Origin: Atherix ibis
Taxonomy: Eukaryota; Arthropoda; Insecta; Diptera; Athericidae
Reading direction: 5' to 3'
Assembly (NCBI GenBank): GCA_958298945.1
Contig: OY282609.1
Location: 40,996,954-41,060,953, forward strand
Length of the DNA: 64,000 nucleotides
Made by a program: the position numbers and the translations under genes. Shown here in pieces: positions 47,041 through 58,300 of this stretch; the first letter of the stretch is position 1; the number at the start of each line of letters is the position of its first letter. A model generated the notes under the pieces. It searched no databases. It saw only the letters and a program-made list of their open reading frames with translations, and was not told the origin of the DNA.

Positions 47041-48054
47041 AAACGATAAAAATGTGAAATTTATCAAATGTAGTTATTACGCACAGGATATGAAAACTGA
47101 GGAAGAAGCAATTAAACAGATTTCACTGTTTCATAAAAATGAAACAGGACATTCAGGAATGATAGCGACTTACGAGGGTATTAAGCATAAAATTTATTAT
47201 CCAGATTTAAAAATTTTAATTAATAAAGTAGTCAATAATTGCGATTTATGTACTGCTGCCAAATATGATAGAAACCCTATCAAGAAAAAATTTCATTTTA
47301 CTGAAACGCCTTCCGACATTAACGAAATAGTACATGTAGATACTTACGTAAACAGTAAACATGCATTTACAATTTTTATAGATAAATTTTCAAAACATGC
47401 CGTATGTTTTTATTTAGAAGATAGGAATTCTAAGACTTTAATCGAAAAAATTAAACATTTTCTCGCCATTAAAGGGACTATTAAAAAGTTTGTATGTGAC
47501 AACGAATTTAATACCATTAACATTAGAGATTTTTTTAAAGAAAAAAATATAGAAGTTCATTTTGTAAAGCCAAACAGTCATACAGGCAATGCAGATATAG
47601 AGAGGTTAAATAACACTTTGACGGAAAGAATAAGAGTATTAAATTTAGAAAATAAAGTAAATATCAAAACTCAAATTCTGAACGCTTTAGAATTTTATAA
47701 TAAAAACTATCATTCTACAATTAAAACAACCCCTTAAATGTACAAAACAAATTAGTTGATTTTACTGTTATTAAAAATAGAATAGATAATAAAAAGAAAC
47801 AAGTTATAGATAAGTTAAATAATGATAGAGAGGAATATCAAGAAAACAGGGAGGAAGGTTTTATTAAGAATTATATTAGTTTAAGACATAAGGAACAGCC
47901 TAAATTTAGAAAATTTAAGTTAAAAAACGTACATGAAAATAATATTAAAAGGCCTTTAAAATTCGCAGGTATTGAAGATGATAATATGCTTATTATACGT
48001 AATATTGACGACAATACCGCTGACACAACAATCTCTGACAATAGAGAAAATTGA
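47027..48054 (+). pseudogene. pol: Errantivirus pol, integrase (one shift near the C-terminal part)
   Basis: The integrase inserts the cDNA into host DNA. It shows the zinc-binding HHCC module (FHKNETGHSGM ... NCDLC), then the catalytic core with D in VHVDTYV, D in FVCDNEFN and E in NADIERLNNTLTERIR. The frame stops at 47735-47737 right after a CCCC run (47730-47733). A different frame is open from there to 48054 and encodes a basic and acidic C-terminal tail. The tail overlaps the first 83 nt of env. The catalytic residues are all present. Confidence 0.9.
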
Positions 48055-49367
48055 TTCAAACTTAGGTTATGTGGAAATCCAGGTAGACGTAGTCGAAGTC
48101 GTAAGTAAGTACGACATAATTTTACACGTAATAAATCCAATGGAAATCTCGGGAATTCTTGACGATTTTGGAAAAACAGTTGACTTATTAGATTTCATTA
48201 GAGACCGGAAAGAATTGCTTAAACGTAAAGTAAATAATATTAAAAATAAAATTCACACCATAATGCCCCATCGATTTAAACGTGGTTTATTTAATGGTAT
48301 GGGAACTTTAATGAGATGGATTTATGGAACAATGGATGACGACGATAGACAGGACATAGAAAATCATTTCCTAATAACTGACAAAAATAATAACCAAATA
48401 ATTAATAATATGAATCAACAAATAAAAATAAACGATGCTTTTAATAAAACATTTATAAATTTGAAAAATATTATTCAATCGGACAGAGAAGAAGTAACTT
48501 TAAGAATAAAGGAAATTAAAAAAGTAACTGAAAATATAATAGCTAAGAATCTATTCATAGAATATATGTTTAGACTTAATATAATACAAGACCATGTAGA
48601 TTTAATTCAACAAAATATTGCTTCGGCTAGATTAGGTATATTTCAGCCAAATATCCTAACTAGTGAGGAAATCAATACATATAATATAGATTTTAATAAA
48701 CTTCTCGATATTAAGCTAGGTTTAGCGAGATTCAATGAAGAATTAATCATTTTTGCAATTAAACTACCTGTAGAAGTAATTAAGTTAAATAAAAAATTAT
48801 TGATTCCAATCTCAAATAAGTATTTGATCGAAATTAATGCAGATCCAGAATATATTGTAGAATATAAAAATAAAACTTATACCTATATAAAAAAATTCAT
48901 CTCTTAAAGAACTAAAATTAAGCAAACATTGCGCTCTTAAACGTAATTGTAAGACAAAAGAAAATAACGAAGAAGAAATAATTGAGCTAGATGATTATAT
49001 GTTAATTATAAAAAACTTTAAAAATAAAAGCTTCAATTCAACTTGTGACGAAAGAAAGTTCTTATTAAATGGTAATTATTTTATAACTTACAGCAATTGT
49101 ACGTTGATAATTAATAATAATATATACAGTAACAATGTATTTAAGTATGTGGAACAATTTATTATTCCCAAAGAAATTACTGTATCTAATTTTAACGAAA
49201 GCATTAAATTTAAAAAATTTGAAATGGAAACAATTGAGAATATAAAGCTGATCAAAGAACTTAAATATCATAAAATTGTAAATTATAGTTTTGGAACCTT
49301 TGTCATTATATTAATTTTGATAATTATTATTTTTATCATGTATAGAAGAAAAAAAACAAAATGTTAA
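47972..49367 (+). pseudogene. env: Errantivirus envelope glycoprotein (one frameshift)
   Basis: This is the envelope fusion protein, of the baculovirus F-like type used by errantiviruses. The first segment (47972-48907, 311 aa) has a hydrophobic signal peptide (residues about 3-20), a furin-type cleavage site RFKR at residues 101-104 and a glycine-rich fusion-peptide-like stretch right after it. An acidic DDDD block and a helical region come next. The frame breaks at an A7 run (48889-48895). The C-terminal segment, in the next frame and open to 49367, carries several possible N-glycosylation sites, a transmembrane helix of about 18 hydrophobic residues (around 49287-49340) and a short basic tail RRKK. 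Expression by splicing is usual for the group; I did not identify the splice sites. Confidence 0.9.
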
Positions 49368-49406
49368 AGTTAAAGTAGAAAATAGGATCCAGGAGAATCC
49401 TAAAAC

Positions 49407-49418
49407 GAAGATGGGAGG
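49407..49418 (+). promoter_or_regulatory. Polypurine tract
   Basis: GAAGATGGGAGG lies directly before the 3' LTR, the expected place for the plus-strand primer. It is purine apart from one T. Confidence 0.7.
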
Positions 49419-49838
49419 AGTTATATCGGATAACGATATACACGTAGAACTTAATATTTTAAGGAATGCAAATGTCGGTGATTTAAAACAGAAATATGGA
49501 ATCAAATAATAAGAATTTCATATTTCTCTTTATCAGCATATAAATGTCCAAGCCAATTGTAATAATTATAAGTAGATGCACATTTTAAAATTACTCCATC
49601 GACTGGCTTTACAATGAAACCGGTGCAGCTCTAACAGTACTCGCTAGTAAAACTGGTTTCCCAATTTCAACAACGCATTGTAAAGGCAGTTCTAGTTCAG
49701 TCCTCTTATTGTAAAGTCAAATAAATAATATTACTTTTTGCAAATAAAATATTAATATAGTGTTCCTAGAGAATATAGATTGTTTTCATTTATAGTCCTT
49801 ATTAAATAAACATTCCATTTAAAATTAAAACTAAAACT
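49419..49838 (+). repeat. Errantivirus 3' LTR (420 bp)
   Basis: This is the partner of 42883-43297. Differences are the extra CACGTA-like six bases near 49441, a one-base deletion near 49526, and three substitutions. It is followed by the TGCG target duplication (49839-49842). Confidence 0.95.
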
Positions 49839-49842
49839 TGCG

Positions 49843-50085
49843 TTACCTTGGACTCATATTCCATAAATGGTCGTGATTTTAATGGTCGATACAAACAATT
49901 AGTACGACTCCTAAACAGTAGGTCGAAACGGAAAATAAAAAGCATACTATTATTTGAAAATAAGGTACTGAAACCGCTATGGACATACCGCTTCAAACTT
50001 TGGGGTTCTACTAAGCATTTCAATGCTCTTATGTCATTGTATCGTCCCTTAAAAAATGTGATTGTTATAAATTATATGTAATTTT
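49843..50085 (+). pseudogene. Decayed Jockey-type LINE ORF2, second part
   Basis: This continues the remnant interrupted by the errantivirus. The first bases (TTACCTTGGACTC) encode the rest of the RYLGLIF motif whose R codon (CGx) straddles the TGCG target site. LLNSRSK, ENKVLKPLWTY and LWGSTK follow, which are typical of the region after the Jockey reverse transcriptase. A frameshift lies between the first two motifs. The fit of the two halves confirms the insertion. Confidence 0.85.
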
Positions 50086-50109
50086 ACATAATACTTAAAT
50101 TTAAAAAAA

Positions 50110-50625
50110 AAATTGTTTAGTGGATTACCATAAGTTGATTTAGTTGAGTTTGTTGATGTTTAAAAACTCAAAATCCAAAAAAAAATTAAAAAAAAAAAAA
50201 AAAAAAAAAATGTAAAAATAAAAAAAATAAAAAAATATTGAAATAAAAAAAAAAAATTAAAATGAAAATAAATAATATTTAAAAAGAAATAAAAAATAAT
50301 AATTAAAATGAACAAAAATAATAATTAAAATAAAATGAAATAATATAAAATTAGATTGAAAATCAGTTAATAAGAAAATGTTAAACTTAAAATAAGTTCT
50401 TGAAAATTAATAATAAATATTTTGAGAAAAAACCATATTTTTTTTAAAGCAAGAAGACGAAAAGTCACTGAAGAATAAGAAATATAGAAAATTTAAAAAA
50501 GAACAGCTACAAAAATTTGTATAAAGAAGAAGAAACAGAAAATATCTCTTACAAATAAACTGTCTAAACAGAATTAAACTGTCTATAATTGAAAATAAGT
50601 CAATTTTGTCGTAAGCCAAGGAAGC
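50110..50625 (+). repeat. Probable 5' LTR of decayed BEL/Pao element
   Basis: This A/T-rich segment shares a series of words in the same order with 53470-53910: TGATTTAGTTGAG, AATAATAATTAAAAT, a GAATA...GAAAATTTAAA stretch, AAGAAACAGAAAA and AACAGAATTAA. The two flank BEL-type gag and pol fragments, so they are best read as diverged LTRs. Low-complexity sequence makes the exact ends uncertain. Confidence 0.5.
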
Positions 50626-51099
50626 TCTGAATTTAATAGAGCTAAATTTAAATAATTAAACATTGGGAGCTTATTGAGGTCCGATTAAAATTGTTTACCA
50701 AATTTGAACATAGCAATTGATCAGTATATTCACAAAATTAGGTAAAAATTAATACGGACTTGAAAATCAAAATACTGTCATAAAACAAATTAATACTTTA
50801 AAATCAAATGGAAAAAAGCATGGTATAAAATAATGCACAATAAGATTTTATAAAGCAAAAAAAAACGAATTTGAAAAGTTATGGAGCGAAATTTGCAGTG
50901 GTAATATATTCTTTAATAGATATCTTCTCAAACAAAAAAAGAGATAAACCATATTTCATAAATGATAAATATGGTAAGGTTGAATAGAAGATCACATATT
51001 ATTATTTGACCAAGATGATTCAGCTAAAACAGTTCGAGGCAAATACATAAATCCACAAGGGTCACGATTGAAGCCACATAATCGCAGCTTCACATTCAG

Positions 51100-51690
51100 C
51101 TTCCCCAAGTTAATTTATCAAAATTTGATAGCAGTTATAAGGAATAGAAGCCATTCTAGGATCTGTTCATTTCCATGAATCACAACAACTCCCTGCTTGA
51201 AGATGTGCAAAAGTAGTATTATTTAAAAGGATCTTTATCAAGTGCTGTGAAGCGCTTATTAAAGCATGTACCAATCACTAATCCTGATTACGTAGCAGCT
51301 TACAAAATATTAGAAAACCGGTATGAGAACAAGAGAATTCTCGTAAATACGCATCTACAAAATTAAACCAACCAACAAAAAATAGAAAAGGAAAATAACA
51401 AAAATGTACAAGCCCTGATTAATGCCACTGAAGAATATATACAACAATTACAATTATTCCAAGTTGACACATCAACGTGGATACTTTCCTTTTACATATT
51501 AGTGCAGAAATTACCATTTACATCGTTCTAATTTTGGGAAGAGCCATTAAGCGATGGTTAAGATTTACCTAGTTTTTCCGATTTATCAATATGGTTACAA
51601 AAGCAATATATCCAGTAGCTGCAAAGCAGAAACTTTTATATCCGAAAGTAGTCAAGTAATAAAAGGGCAGTACTCATTCGCTTATCTGAA
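51100..51690 (+). pseudogene. BEL/Pao-type gag remnant
   Basis: This is the capsid-like region of a BEL/Pao retrotransposon. Recognisable pieces are SMNHNNSLLEDVQK, YYLKGSLSSAVKRLLKHVPI, ITNPDYVAAYKILENRYENKR, VQALINATEEYIQQLQLFQVDTSTW, LVQKLPF and LPSFSDLSIWLQKQ. These match the characteristic order of the BEL gag domain (the family once called DUF1759). At least four in-frame stops and one or two frameshifts are present. The region between about 50640 and 51100 shows no clear homology. Confidence 0.85.
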
Positions 51691-51714
51691 GACGGTATTG
51701 AATCAAAAAGTGTT

Positions 51715-52280
51715 AAACATTTTGATCATAACCAATCAATAAAACTTTAGAAATTAAATGGATTCCTAATTTCGCCAATTTTTCTTTTCAAATTACGTTA
51801 AAGGATATGAGTGAATAGTTCACAAAACGGAATACCTTATCAGAAATAGCATCGTTGTATGATACATTAGGCTGGTTACCATCAGCGATAGAAGTAGCTA
51901 AATTAATTATGTAATCGATGAGGATAAGTAGCTATGCATGAGATTCCAAAGTAAACGAAGAAACCGGAACTCGTTAGAAGCCATTCAAAGGTAATTTAAT
52001 TTACTGCAAGGGATTGGCTGGTTTTATCAATAAAAATTGAGGTCCACAGTTTTTACGATGCTTCGTGGTGTTATTTCATGCTGAATCATACGTAAACTTA
52101 AGCATCGTACACATAATAACTGCAAAAACCAGAGTTTCTGTCAAATTCGGCCAGTAATTTTGCCTCGGGTAAAAATAAATGACGCAGTAACTGTAGCAAA
52201 GTTATTAATAACCCAAAACAAGATACGCAAATAAATTCGAAATCAATTGTGACAACATGCTTCTGCTTAAGGTCAAGAAA
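51715..52280 (+). pseudogene. BEL/Pao-type pol remnant, reverse transcriptase end and RNase H
   Basis: This begins with a KTLEIKWIPNFANFSFQI segment followed by FTKRNTLSEIASLYDTLGWLPSAIEVAKLIM, a block diagnostic of BEL/Pao reverse transcriptase. Then come LAGFINKN and IKIEVHSFYDASW, the start of RNase H. The N-terminal protease and most of the RT are missing, so gag is joined nearly directly to the RT end by an internal deletion. Many stops are present. Confidence 0.85.
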
Positions 52281-52439
52281 GTTACGCCAACTAAATGTTT
52301 GACAACTTTCGATGAAGGCATATTACAAAAAAACGCATTGTTCAGAAAAATCCAATAACTAGTGGGTTGGTTGAAGTGATTCTATTATAATCAGCGAAAT
52401 ATAGGAAAGTAAAGAGGTAATCTCAGCAGGCAAAAATTG

Positions 52440-53340
52440 GGGAATACTGCAAATATCATCTTTATACAATTACAAAAGATTCGTTTTGGAAAAGAATATT
52501 CCAACTTACTTAAAAAAAAATCTATTTCAAACTAAAGCCGGTTGATTCAATCAAATCAGTTTTTAGACAATAATGGGATTATTATAGTAGAAGATAATAA
52601 TAATTATTATCTTCTAACTTTAAAGCCCATACAGTATTTGTGCGACACAGGAAACAGCGAAATTCATGCACATTAAAAGAATAATTTTATTTATTTATGT
52701 GCATGGCTACCAATTCAATACGCATTTAATATCCACAGCTTTTATAGATGTATTAAAATGATTTACTTCAAGATAAGGCCTATGGGCAAACATATATTTA
52801 GACTGTGGAATGCATTTTAAAGTTTCTGAAAGTATTCTAGTTAAGTATCTGCAATAAGAGTTCCAACAACGGAGGCAGTTCAAGATTTATTATGTTGAGA
52901 GGGCATTACTTGGTATTTTATTCCTCCTGCTACATCATTTTTTATCGAAATTGGGATGCGGAGGTTAAATCCGTGAAATACCATTTACGGAGAGTGATCG
53001 GAAAAGGTATATATATATACATACGAGCAGAACAATGTACACCCAAGTTAATTTTCTAATTGGTTAGGCCCTTAATGCAAAAGCTGAAATAAATTTCTGC
53101 AATAATATGCCCTTTGTATGATGATCGCTTGAAAGATTCATAAGGCCATTTTCAAATTATAGGCTGGTATGTGTATTCGAAGAAATACCGCGTCGAATAC
53201 GTAAAATAGACTCACGTTAAAAATATACCGTCGTCCAATCCTAACAGATGTTAAAGTAAACGACTGCATCGTTAATAAACAACTAAGCCAACCAAATGCA
53301 TAAGTTGAATGTAGCCGGTCGAGGCGGGGAGTACGTCTGA
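52440..53340 (+). pseudogene. BEL/Pao-type integrase remnant
   Basis: Degraded integrase segments occur in order: KNIPTYLKKNLFQTKAG and a DNNGLL-like stretch (about 52490-52580), an AFIDVLK...FTSR-GL block and DCGMHF (52740-52815, the second catalytic region), then WDAEVKSVKYHLRRVIG (52950-53005), which is very characteristic of BEL/Pao integrases. The region ends with a C-terminal domain trace near 53300. Reading requires several frame changes. Confidence 0.8.
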
Positions 53341-53469
53341 TCAACCTGTGATGTTAAAAAACAATACTAATAATAAAACAAATGATAAAAAAATTAATTC
53401 CAAATAACAAAACAACCTGAAAAAAATTAATTTATATTAAACTGAAACAAATTTTTCAGTTTTTTTTTT

Positions 53470-53910
53470 CGATTTAATTGATTTAGTTGAGATAGTTAAT
53501 ATATTTTAAAACTTAAAAATAGTGTGGTATGTTAAAAAATAATTAAACTAAAAAATAAATTATAAGTTAAAATAAAATAAAATATAATAATAAAAATGAA
53601 ATAAAAATAATAATTAAAATAAAGTAAAATAATGTTGAACTAAAAATATGTTAATAAAAAATATTAAACCAAAAATAAATTAATAAAAATAAAAAAATAT
53701 ATTAAATAATAAAAAAAAACTATTTCGAGGGAAAATAACCTCTATTCAAAATCAGGTAAATGTAAACTTCAAGAAAAAGAATAGAGAAAATTTAAAGAAG
53801 AAGAAGATATACACAAATTTTCAAAATGAAAAAGAAACAGAAAAAAACTCGTAAAAATACATTTTCTTAACAGAATTAATTCCAAAAACATTAAATGTAA
53901 GTCAATAAAT
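53470..53910 (+). repeat. Probable 3' LTR of decayed BEL/Pao element
   Basis: This is the diverged partner of 50110-50625 and lies after the integrase remnant. The amount of divergence, far greater than for the errantivirus LTRs, shows this element is old. The ends are not fixed. Confidence 0.5.
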
Positions 53911-53939
53911 TGTTTTTTTTTTGTTTTGAATTTTTTCAT

Positions 53940-54690
53940 TTAAGTTTAGTGGTAGGTTTACACATAAAACCTAAAATAATTTGAATTCATTAGTTAAATA
54001 TAAAACAAAATATGTACTTATTTCCACGCCGTTAAAATTTCAAGACAATTAGATATCAATATGTGATTTGTTTTTTATTTAAATAAAACAAAAAAGATAT
54101 ATGGTAAAGTAAAATTTATTATTTTATTTTGAAGTATTTTTAAAATAAATGTTCAATTTTAAAAATGCCTTTCTTGAAATTTTAAGAAGTAGATTTTTTT
54201 TTTCATTTAAAAGATAAAATGAAAGTTCCGTATTAAAATTATTTCGTGTTGTATAAATTAATACTACTTTATTTTAATTATTCTTTTTCACTCAATATTT
54301 TTTCTTTATTAAAATAATAAAATTTATTTTTTAAAAGAAAAGTACGCTTTAAAAACTTTTCCTTTTTCAATAAAATAAGAAAGCTTTTTATTTTTTGTTC
54401 AAGCTAATAAAATTTTATTTTTAAAATAAAAAATTCAATTTTAGAAAAAAAAATATTATAAATTTTATTTTAAAATAAATGTTTCGTTTCAAAAACTTTT
54501 CTTTTCTTTTTAAATTGCTTTTATTTAATTTTCAACTTGAGGAATTCGTATTAAAATTTTCTCTTTTTACTCAAATTACTTAAATTTTACAATATTTTTA
54601 AAGTAATAATTTAGTATTAAACATGTTTTTTGCATTAAAATTAATAAAAGTGCCTTTTTAAATAAAGAGTTATATGGTTTTTATAAAATG
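53940..54690. repeat. Degenerate A/T-rich tandem repeat of about 60 bp, block 1
   Basis: Variants of a unit like AAATAAAAGTTCCGTTTTAAAA, then a CTTTTTCACTCAAATTA part, then a TTAAAATTTTATT part, occur repeatedly but poorly preserved (for example near 54215, 54330 and 54475). The same unit is clearer at 57690-58290. Confidence 0.6.
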
Positions 54691-54758
54691 CGTAGTTTGG
54701 ATGGGAGAGAGGAAGAGAAGATATAAAAAGTACGATACAATAAATAAAAATTATACGA

Positions 54759-55375
54759 ACTTGAAGATCTACAGGAGTATAGCACATTATTCTGCTAGGG
54801 ATGCTTTGTTCGTAGATAACGGTGGGGTTTAAAGTTTTAACAGAGATGTGCTTTTATATCAACGATAGCCAGAAAAAAAGCATGCCGGTATATATAGGGG
54901 ATAATAGGGATATACGAAGAAAAAGAAAGAAGAAACGGCGGAAAATACTACATGCTGGAATATATAGGGCATAATGGAGGTAGAAGAAGCAAAAGAAAGA
55001 AGAAACGGTGGAAAATAATAGAAAAAAATTACAAAAAAAATCTAAAACTATTAATGAAACAGGGATGGAATAGGAATTAAGAAGGAGGGTATAAAAAATG
55101 GGAACGTTAAAAAATATTTTAAAAAATTTGAAAAATATTTCAAAATTATTTAAAAAAGAAACTTAAAAAAATTAAATAGTCAAGAAAACCCACGGAAAAG
55201 AAGAACGCCATGAAGTCGATTGCCATGGCCTATCCCCAAACTACCCGTCGGCACTCCGCGGCTAAATAATTTAGGAGTGCCCTTTTTAGAATCAACTTAA
55301 TAACCTCTACGCTTGAATCTCGAACTACTCGTATGACTGGGTACTTGTGGGCGAAAGAGGAACCTTTAATAAAAA
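54759..55375 (+). repeat. Dispersed repeat R, copy 1
   Basis: About 0.6 kb sharing many words in order with 62782-63346: TGAAG..CT-CAGGAGTAT, a GTTTT-A-CAGAGAT stretch, GCATGCCGG-ATATA, GGCACTCCGCGGCTAAATAA and GAGGAACCT. In this copy GGCACTCC (55250-55257) and GGAGTGCC (55274-55281) form a perfect 8-bp hairpin. No coding region or known termini were recognised. It could be an LTR or a miniature element. Confidence 0.65.
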
Positions 55376-57180
55376 TACCAATTATTTGAATTTCATTATA
55401 AAATAAAATATTTAATTTCCTAAATTCTAACTAACAAATTTGTTTTCACATTTCAAATATATATATATATATATATTAGTCTAATTCTTCTATAGTTTAA
55501 TATCTGTTTTCTAATTTAAATAACAAATTTTTTAAATTTACTGTTCAATATTTCATTTGCCTTTCAAATAATAAATAATATTGTAAATACTCAACAGTTA
55601 AAATATTTCATTTTTTTAAATAATAGTTCAATAAAAGTTGAACAGTTTAAATATTTATTTTTGTTTTAACAATAATTCAATAAAATTTAAAGGTTTAATT
55701 CATTTATTTTATGTTTTTCATAATAAATCAATAAAATTCTAAACATACAAAAATTGAAATCTCTATTTCAATTATATTTTCCTTTCATTAGAAATACATC
55801 AAAGTTAAAAAAAAAACTAAAATATTGACCCATTATATTTTCAGTTTTAAGGTTATTGCATTAAATCAATAAAGGAATTTAATTTGTACAATAATTTCTT
55901 TCCTTCATAGCATTAAGTCAATAAAATTACTTTACAGCCCTTAAAATTGATTTTTATTTTTCTGTTCCAAAACAAAAAAATCGTTTTCTTTATTTTAGTT
56001 GTTTTAAGTATTTTGTAAAATGATGATATATAAAAAAAAAGAAAAAAAGGACACAGTAAAAGAAAAGGAAAAAAACGAACAGAATTATAAGAAAAAGAAT
56101 GAAATTAATCTATTATATAGTAATTTAATAAACCAAATATTTTTCCAGAGAAACCCTATAATGTAATGAAAGAAACATTATAGGGTTTCTCTGGAAAAAT
56201 CCAAAGTAACAATAATGTAATGAAAGAAAATTAATTTCTCTGGAAAAATTCCAAAGTAACAATAATGTAATGAAAGAAAATTAAGAAGGAAAGAAAGAAA
56301 GAAGAAAGTAGAAAATAAAATAAAAGAACATGTTTTAATAAAAAATATAAAGAAAAATTATAACCAATTCTTCATAGCAAACAAATTTTTGAATAAGTAT
56401 TTTTAGTATTTTGTTTGCATTTAATACTGGAATTTTATACGTTTGCATTTTCTTTATTCATTTTTTTTTGTTTCTAGTTGAATTTGGTGGTTTAATTTTT
56501 CTTCTACCTTTTTCTTATCTATTTTCCTGCAGCTAAAGTCCTCAAATGTACAGAGAGATGATTGTAAATGTTGCCGGTGACGAGAATCAAGTTCACTAAA
56601 CCACTTCACGATTATAATTCACCAAAACAATTTGTTTTTGGTCTTTTTTTCTAGTTTTGAAAAATTTCAGTTTTTTTGAAAAGTAAGTACTTTTTGACTC
56701 TATTAACAAAAATATCACGAGTACAGTAAGGAGACATTTTTTCTAGATTTGATCATATTTGGCTCTGTTAACATAAAATCACGAACAACAGTCACAAGAA
56801 AAATTACTTCAAATTTTAATAATCTTTGGCTCTGTTAACCTAAAATCACAAAAAAGCGGTCAGAAGAAAATTTCTTTCAAGTTTTAATATTTTTTTTTAA
56901 TTTTATTTCGCAACCTTTAAATATTTTATTTTTTCATTTCTTCTAATAGGTAAAGATAAATTACAATTAAAACTATTTCGAATTTAAATTTTTATTAATT
57001 CGTTTCATCTACTTTGTTAATAACCACAACAACTTCATAATATTATTATTGCTTTTATGTATTTACGGTTTTTTGTTCAATATTTTTGTATACTTTATAC
57101 TTCAAGTTAAATTAAATAAAAATCAATCCGCACTTTCTTAATATACATAACATAAATTAATTCTATCAATGGCCCAATAC
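55376..57180. other. A/T-rich sequence with a hairpin; no gene seen
   Basis: This is low-complexity A/T-rich DNA with an (AT)10-type run near 55460 and the inverted repeat at 56140-56199. Words such as TCAATAAAATT recur, but I could not define a unit. No open frame or known domain was found. Confidence 0.6.
56140..56199. repeat. Perfect 25-bp inverted repeat (foldback)
   Basis: The arms 56140-56164 and 56175-56199 are perfect reverse complements around a 10-nt loop. The right-arm end and the following sequence (CTCTGGAAAAA-TCCAAAGTAACAATAATGTAATGAAAG) are then repeated in tandem about 50 bp further on (from about 56239). Confidence 0.9.
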
Positions 57181-57690
57181 CAAATACCCAAACGCTTCCC
57201 TAAATATATGTCCTGTATCAATCTTACGACTATATATAGAGTTAGGGAAACTATCAGCTTAAATGGTTTTAGTATGCTTACCTAAACTACTAATGCTAGC
57301 TCCTCTTTATAATAATCCAACGAAGTCATAATGCAGTAATTGTATGATTGCATTAGGCCTCCTATATGATAGTAACACTCTTGTAACGGCAGCCAACAGT
57401 CTTTCGACAAGTCTTATTCTTCTAGCAGAGCGACTGAGTATGCGTGGTTTATTAAAGAGAATTATATTTGAATTTCAATTCTTGGATTCAAGTGGTGAAG
57501 CAAAAATATGTCTCTTTATATTCCTTAAGGCGGTTGTGATAGGGTTTAAGAGAGAATATTAAAAGGAGTTTGGGCTGATGGCTTGTGCTCAGACTAGTTG
57601 CGAGCTAATTCTGCTATTAGGATTGAGGTGGTAGTGTATGTGGTAACAATCGTATTCTCTGGGTCATTCTGTTACCCAAGTTAATAAGAG
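57181..57690. other. Higher-complexity island, unidentified
   Basis: About 500 bp with more balanced composition than its surroundings. A 72-codon plus-strand open frame (57344-57562) has no recognisable domain and no good coding context. It may be the remains of an element, but I cannot name it. Confidence 0.4.
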
Positions 57691-58300
57691 TTCATTCAAA
57701 AAATAAAAGTTCCGGTTCAAAATTTTTCTGTTTCACTCAAATTAATAAAATTTTGATTTAAAAACAACATTTTTGTTTTCAAATTTTATTTTTTAGAATC
57801 AATTTTTAAAAAAATTAATTATAAAATAAAAGTTTCGTTTTCACAATTTTTCTTTAATATTCAAATTATTAAAATTTTATTTTTCAAATAAAAATTCTGT
57901 TTCGAAAAATTTACTTGTTCAGTTTAAAGAATAAAATTTCGGTTTTATAATCAAAATCCGTTTATAAAAACTTTCTCATTTTGAAACTGTTAAAATTTAA
58001 TTTTAAAAAGATCCTATTTAAAATTTTCTTTTTTCACTAAAATGATTAAATCATGATTTTAAAAATAAAAGTTCCGTTTAAAAATTTTTCTTTTTTACTA
58101 AAAGTGATATAATTTTAATTGTTTGTTTTTAAAATGTTTCTTCTAGTTGTTAAACATTTTCTCTTTCATTCAAATTAATAAAATTTAATTTTTTAAATAA
58201 AAGTTCCGTTTTATAAAATTATCATTTTTACTCAAATTATTAAAAATTTCCTTTTAAAATAAAAGTTTAGTTTTAAAATATTTTTTATATTGTAGTAACA
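57690..58300. repeat. Degenerate A/T-rich tandem repeat of about 60 bp, block 2
   Basis: Copies of AAATAAAAGTTCCGTTT or close variants start near 57703, 57823, 57887, 57948, 58007, 58064, 58195 and 58257. The spacings are near 60 bp or twice that. Each is followed by a TTTTTC-TTTTTCACTCAAATTATTAAAATTT-like half. Confidence 0.75.

Larger units (their letters stand above)
42883..49838 (+). mobile_element. Errantivirus (Gypsy-family endogenous retrovirus), 6956 bp
   Basis: This is a nearly complete insect retrovirus-like element with 5' LTR, PBS, gag, pol, env, polypurine tract and 3' LTR, flanked by the 4-bp target duplication TGCG (42879-42882 and 49839-49842). The LTRs begin AGT and end ACT, as in the 17.6/297-type group, and the PBS fits tRNA-Ser, also typical of that group. 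The two LTRs differ by about three substitutions and two indels over some 415 bp, so the insertion is recent. Four one-base disruptions lie in pol and env, each at or next to a short homopolymer; I saw no nonsense substitution. Confidence 0.95.
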
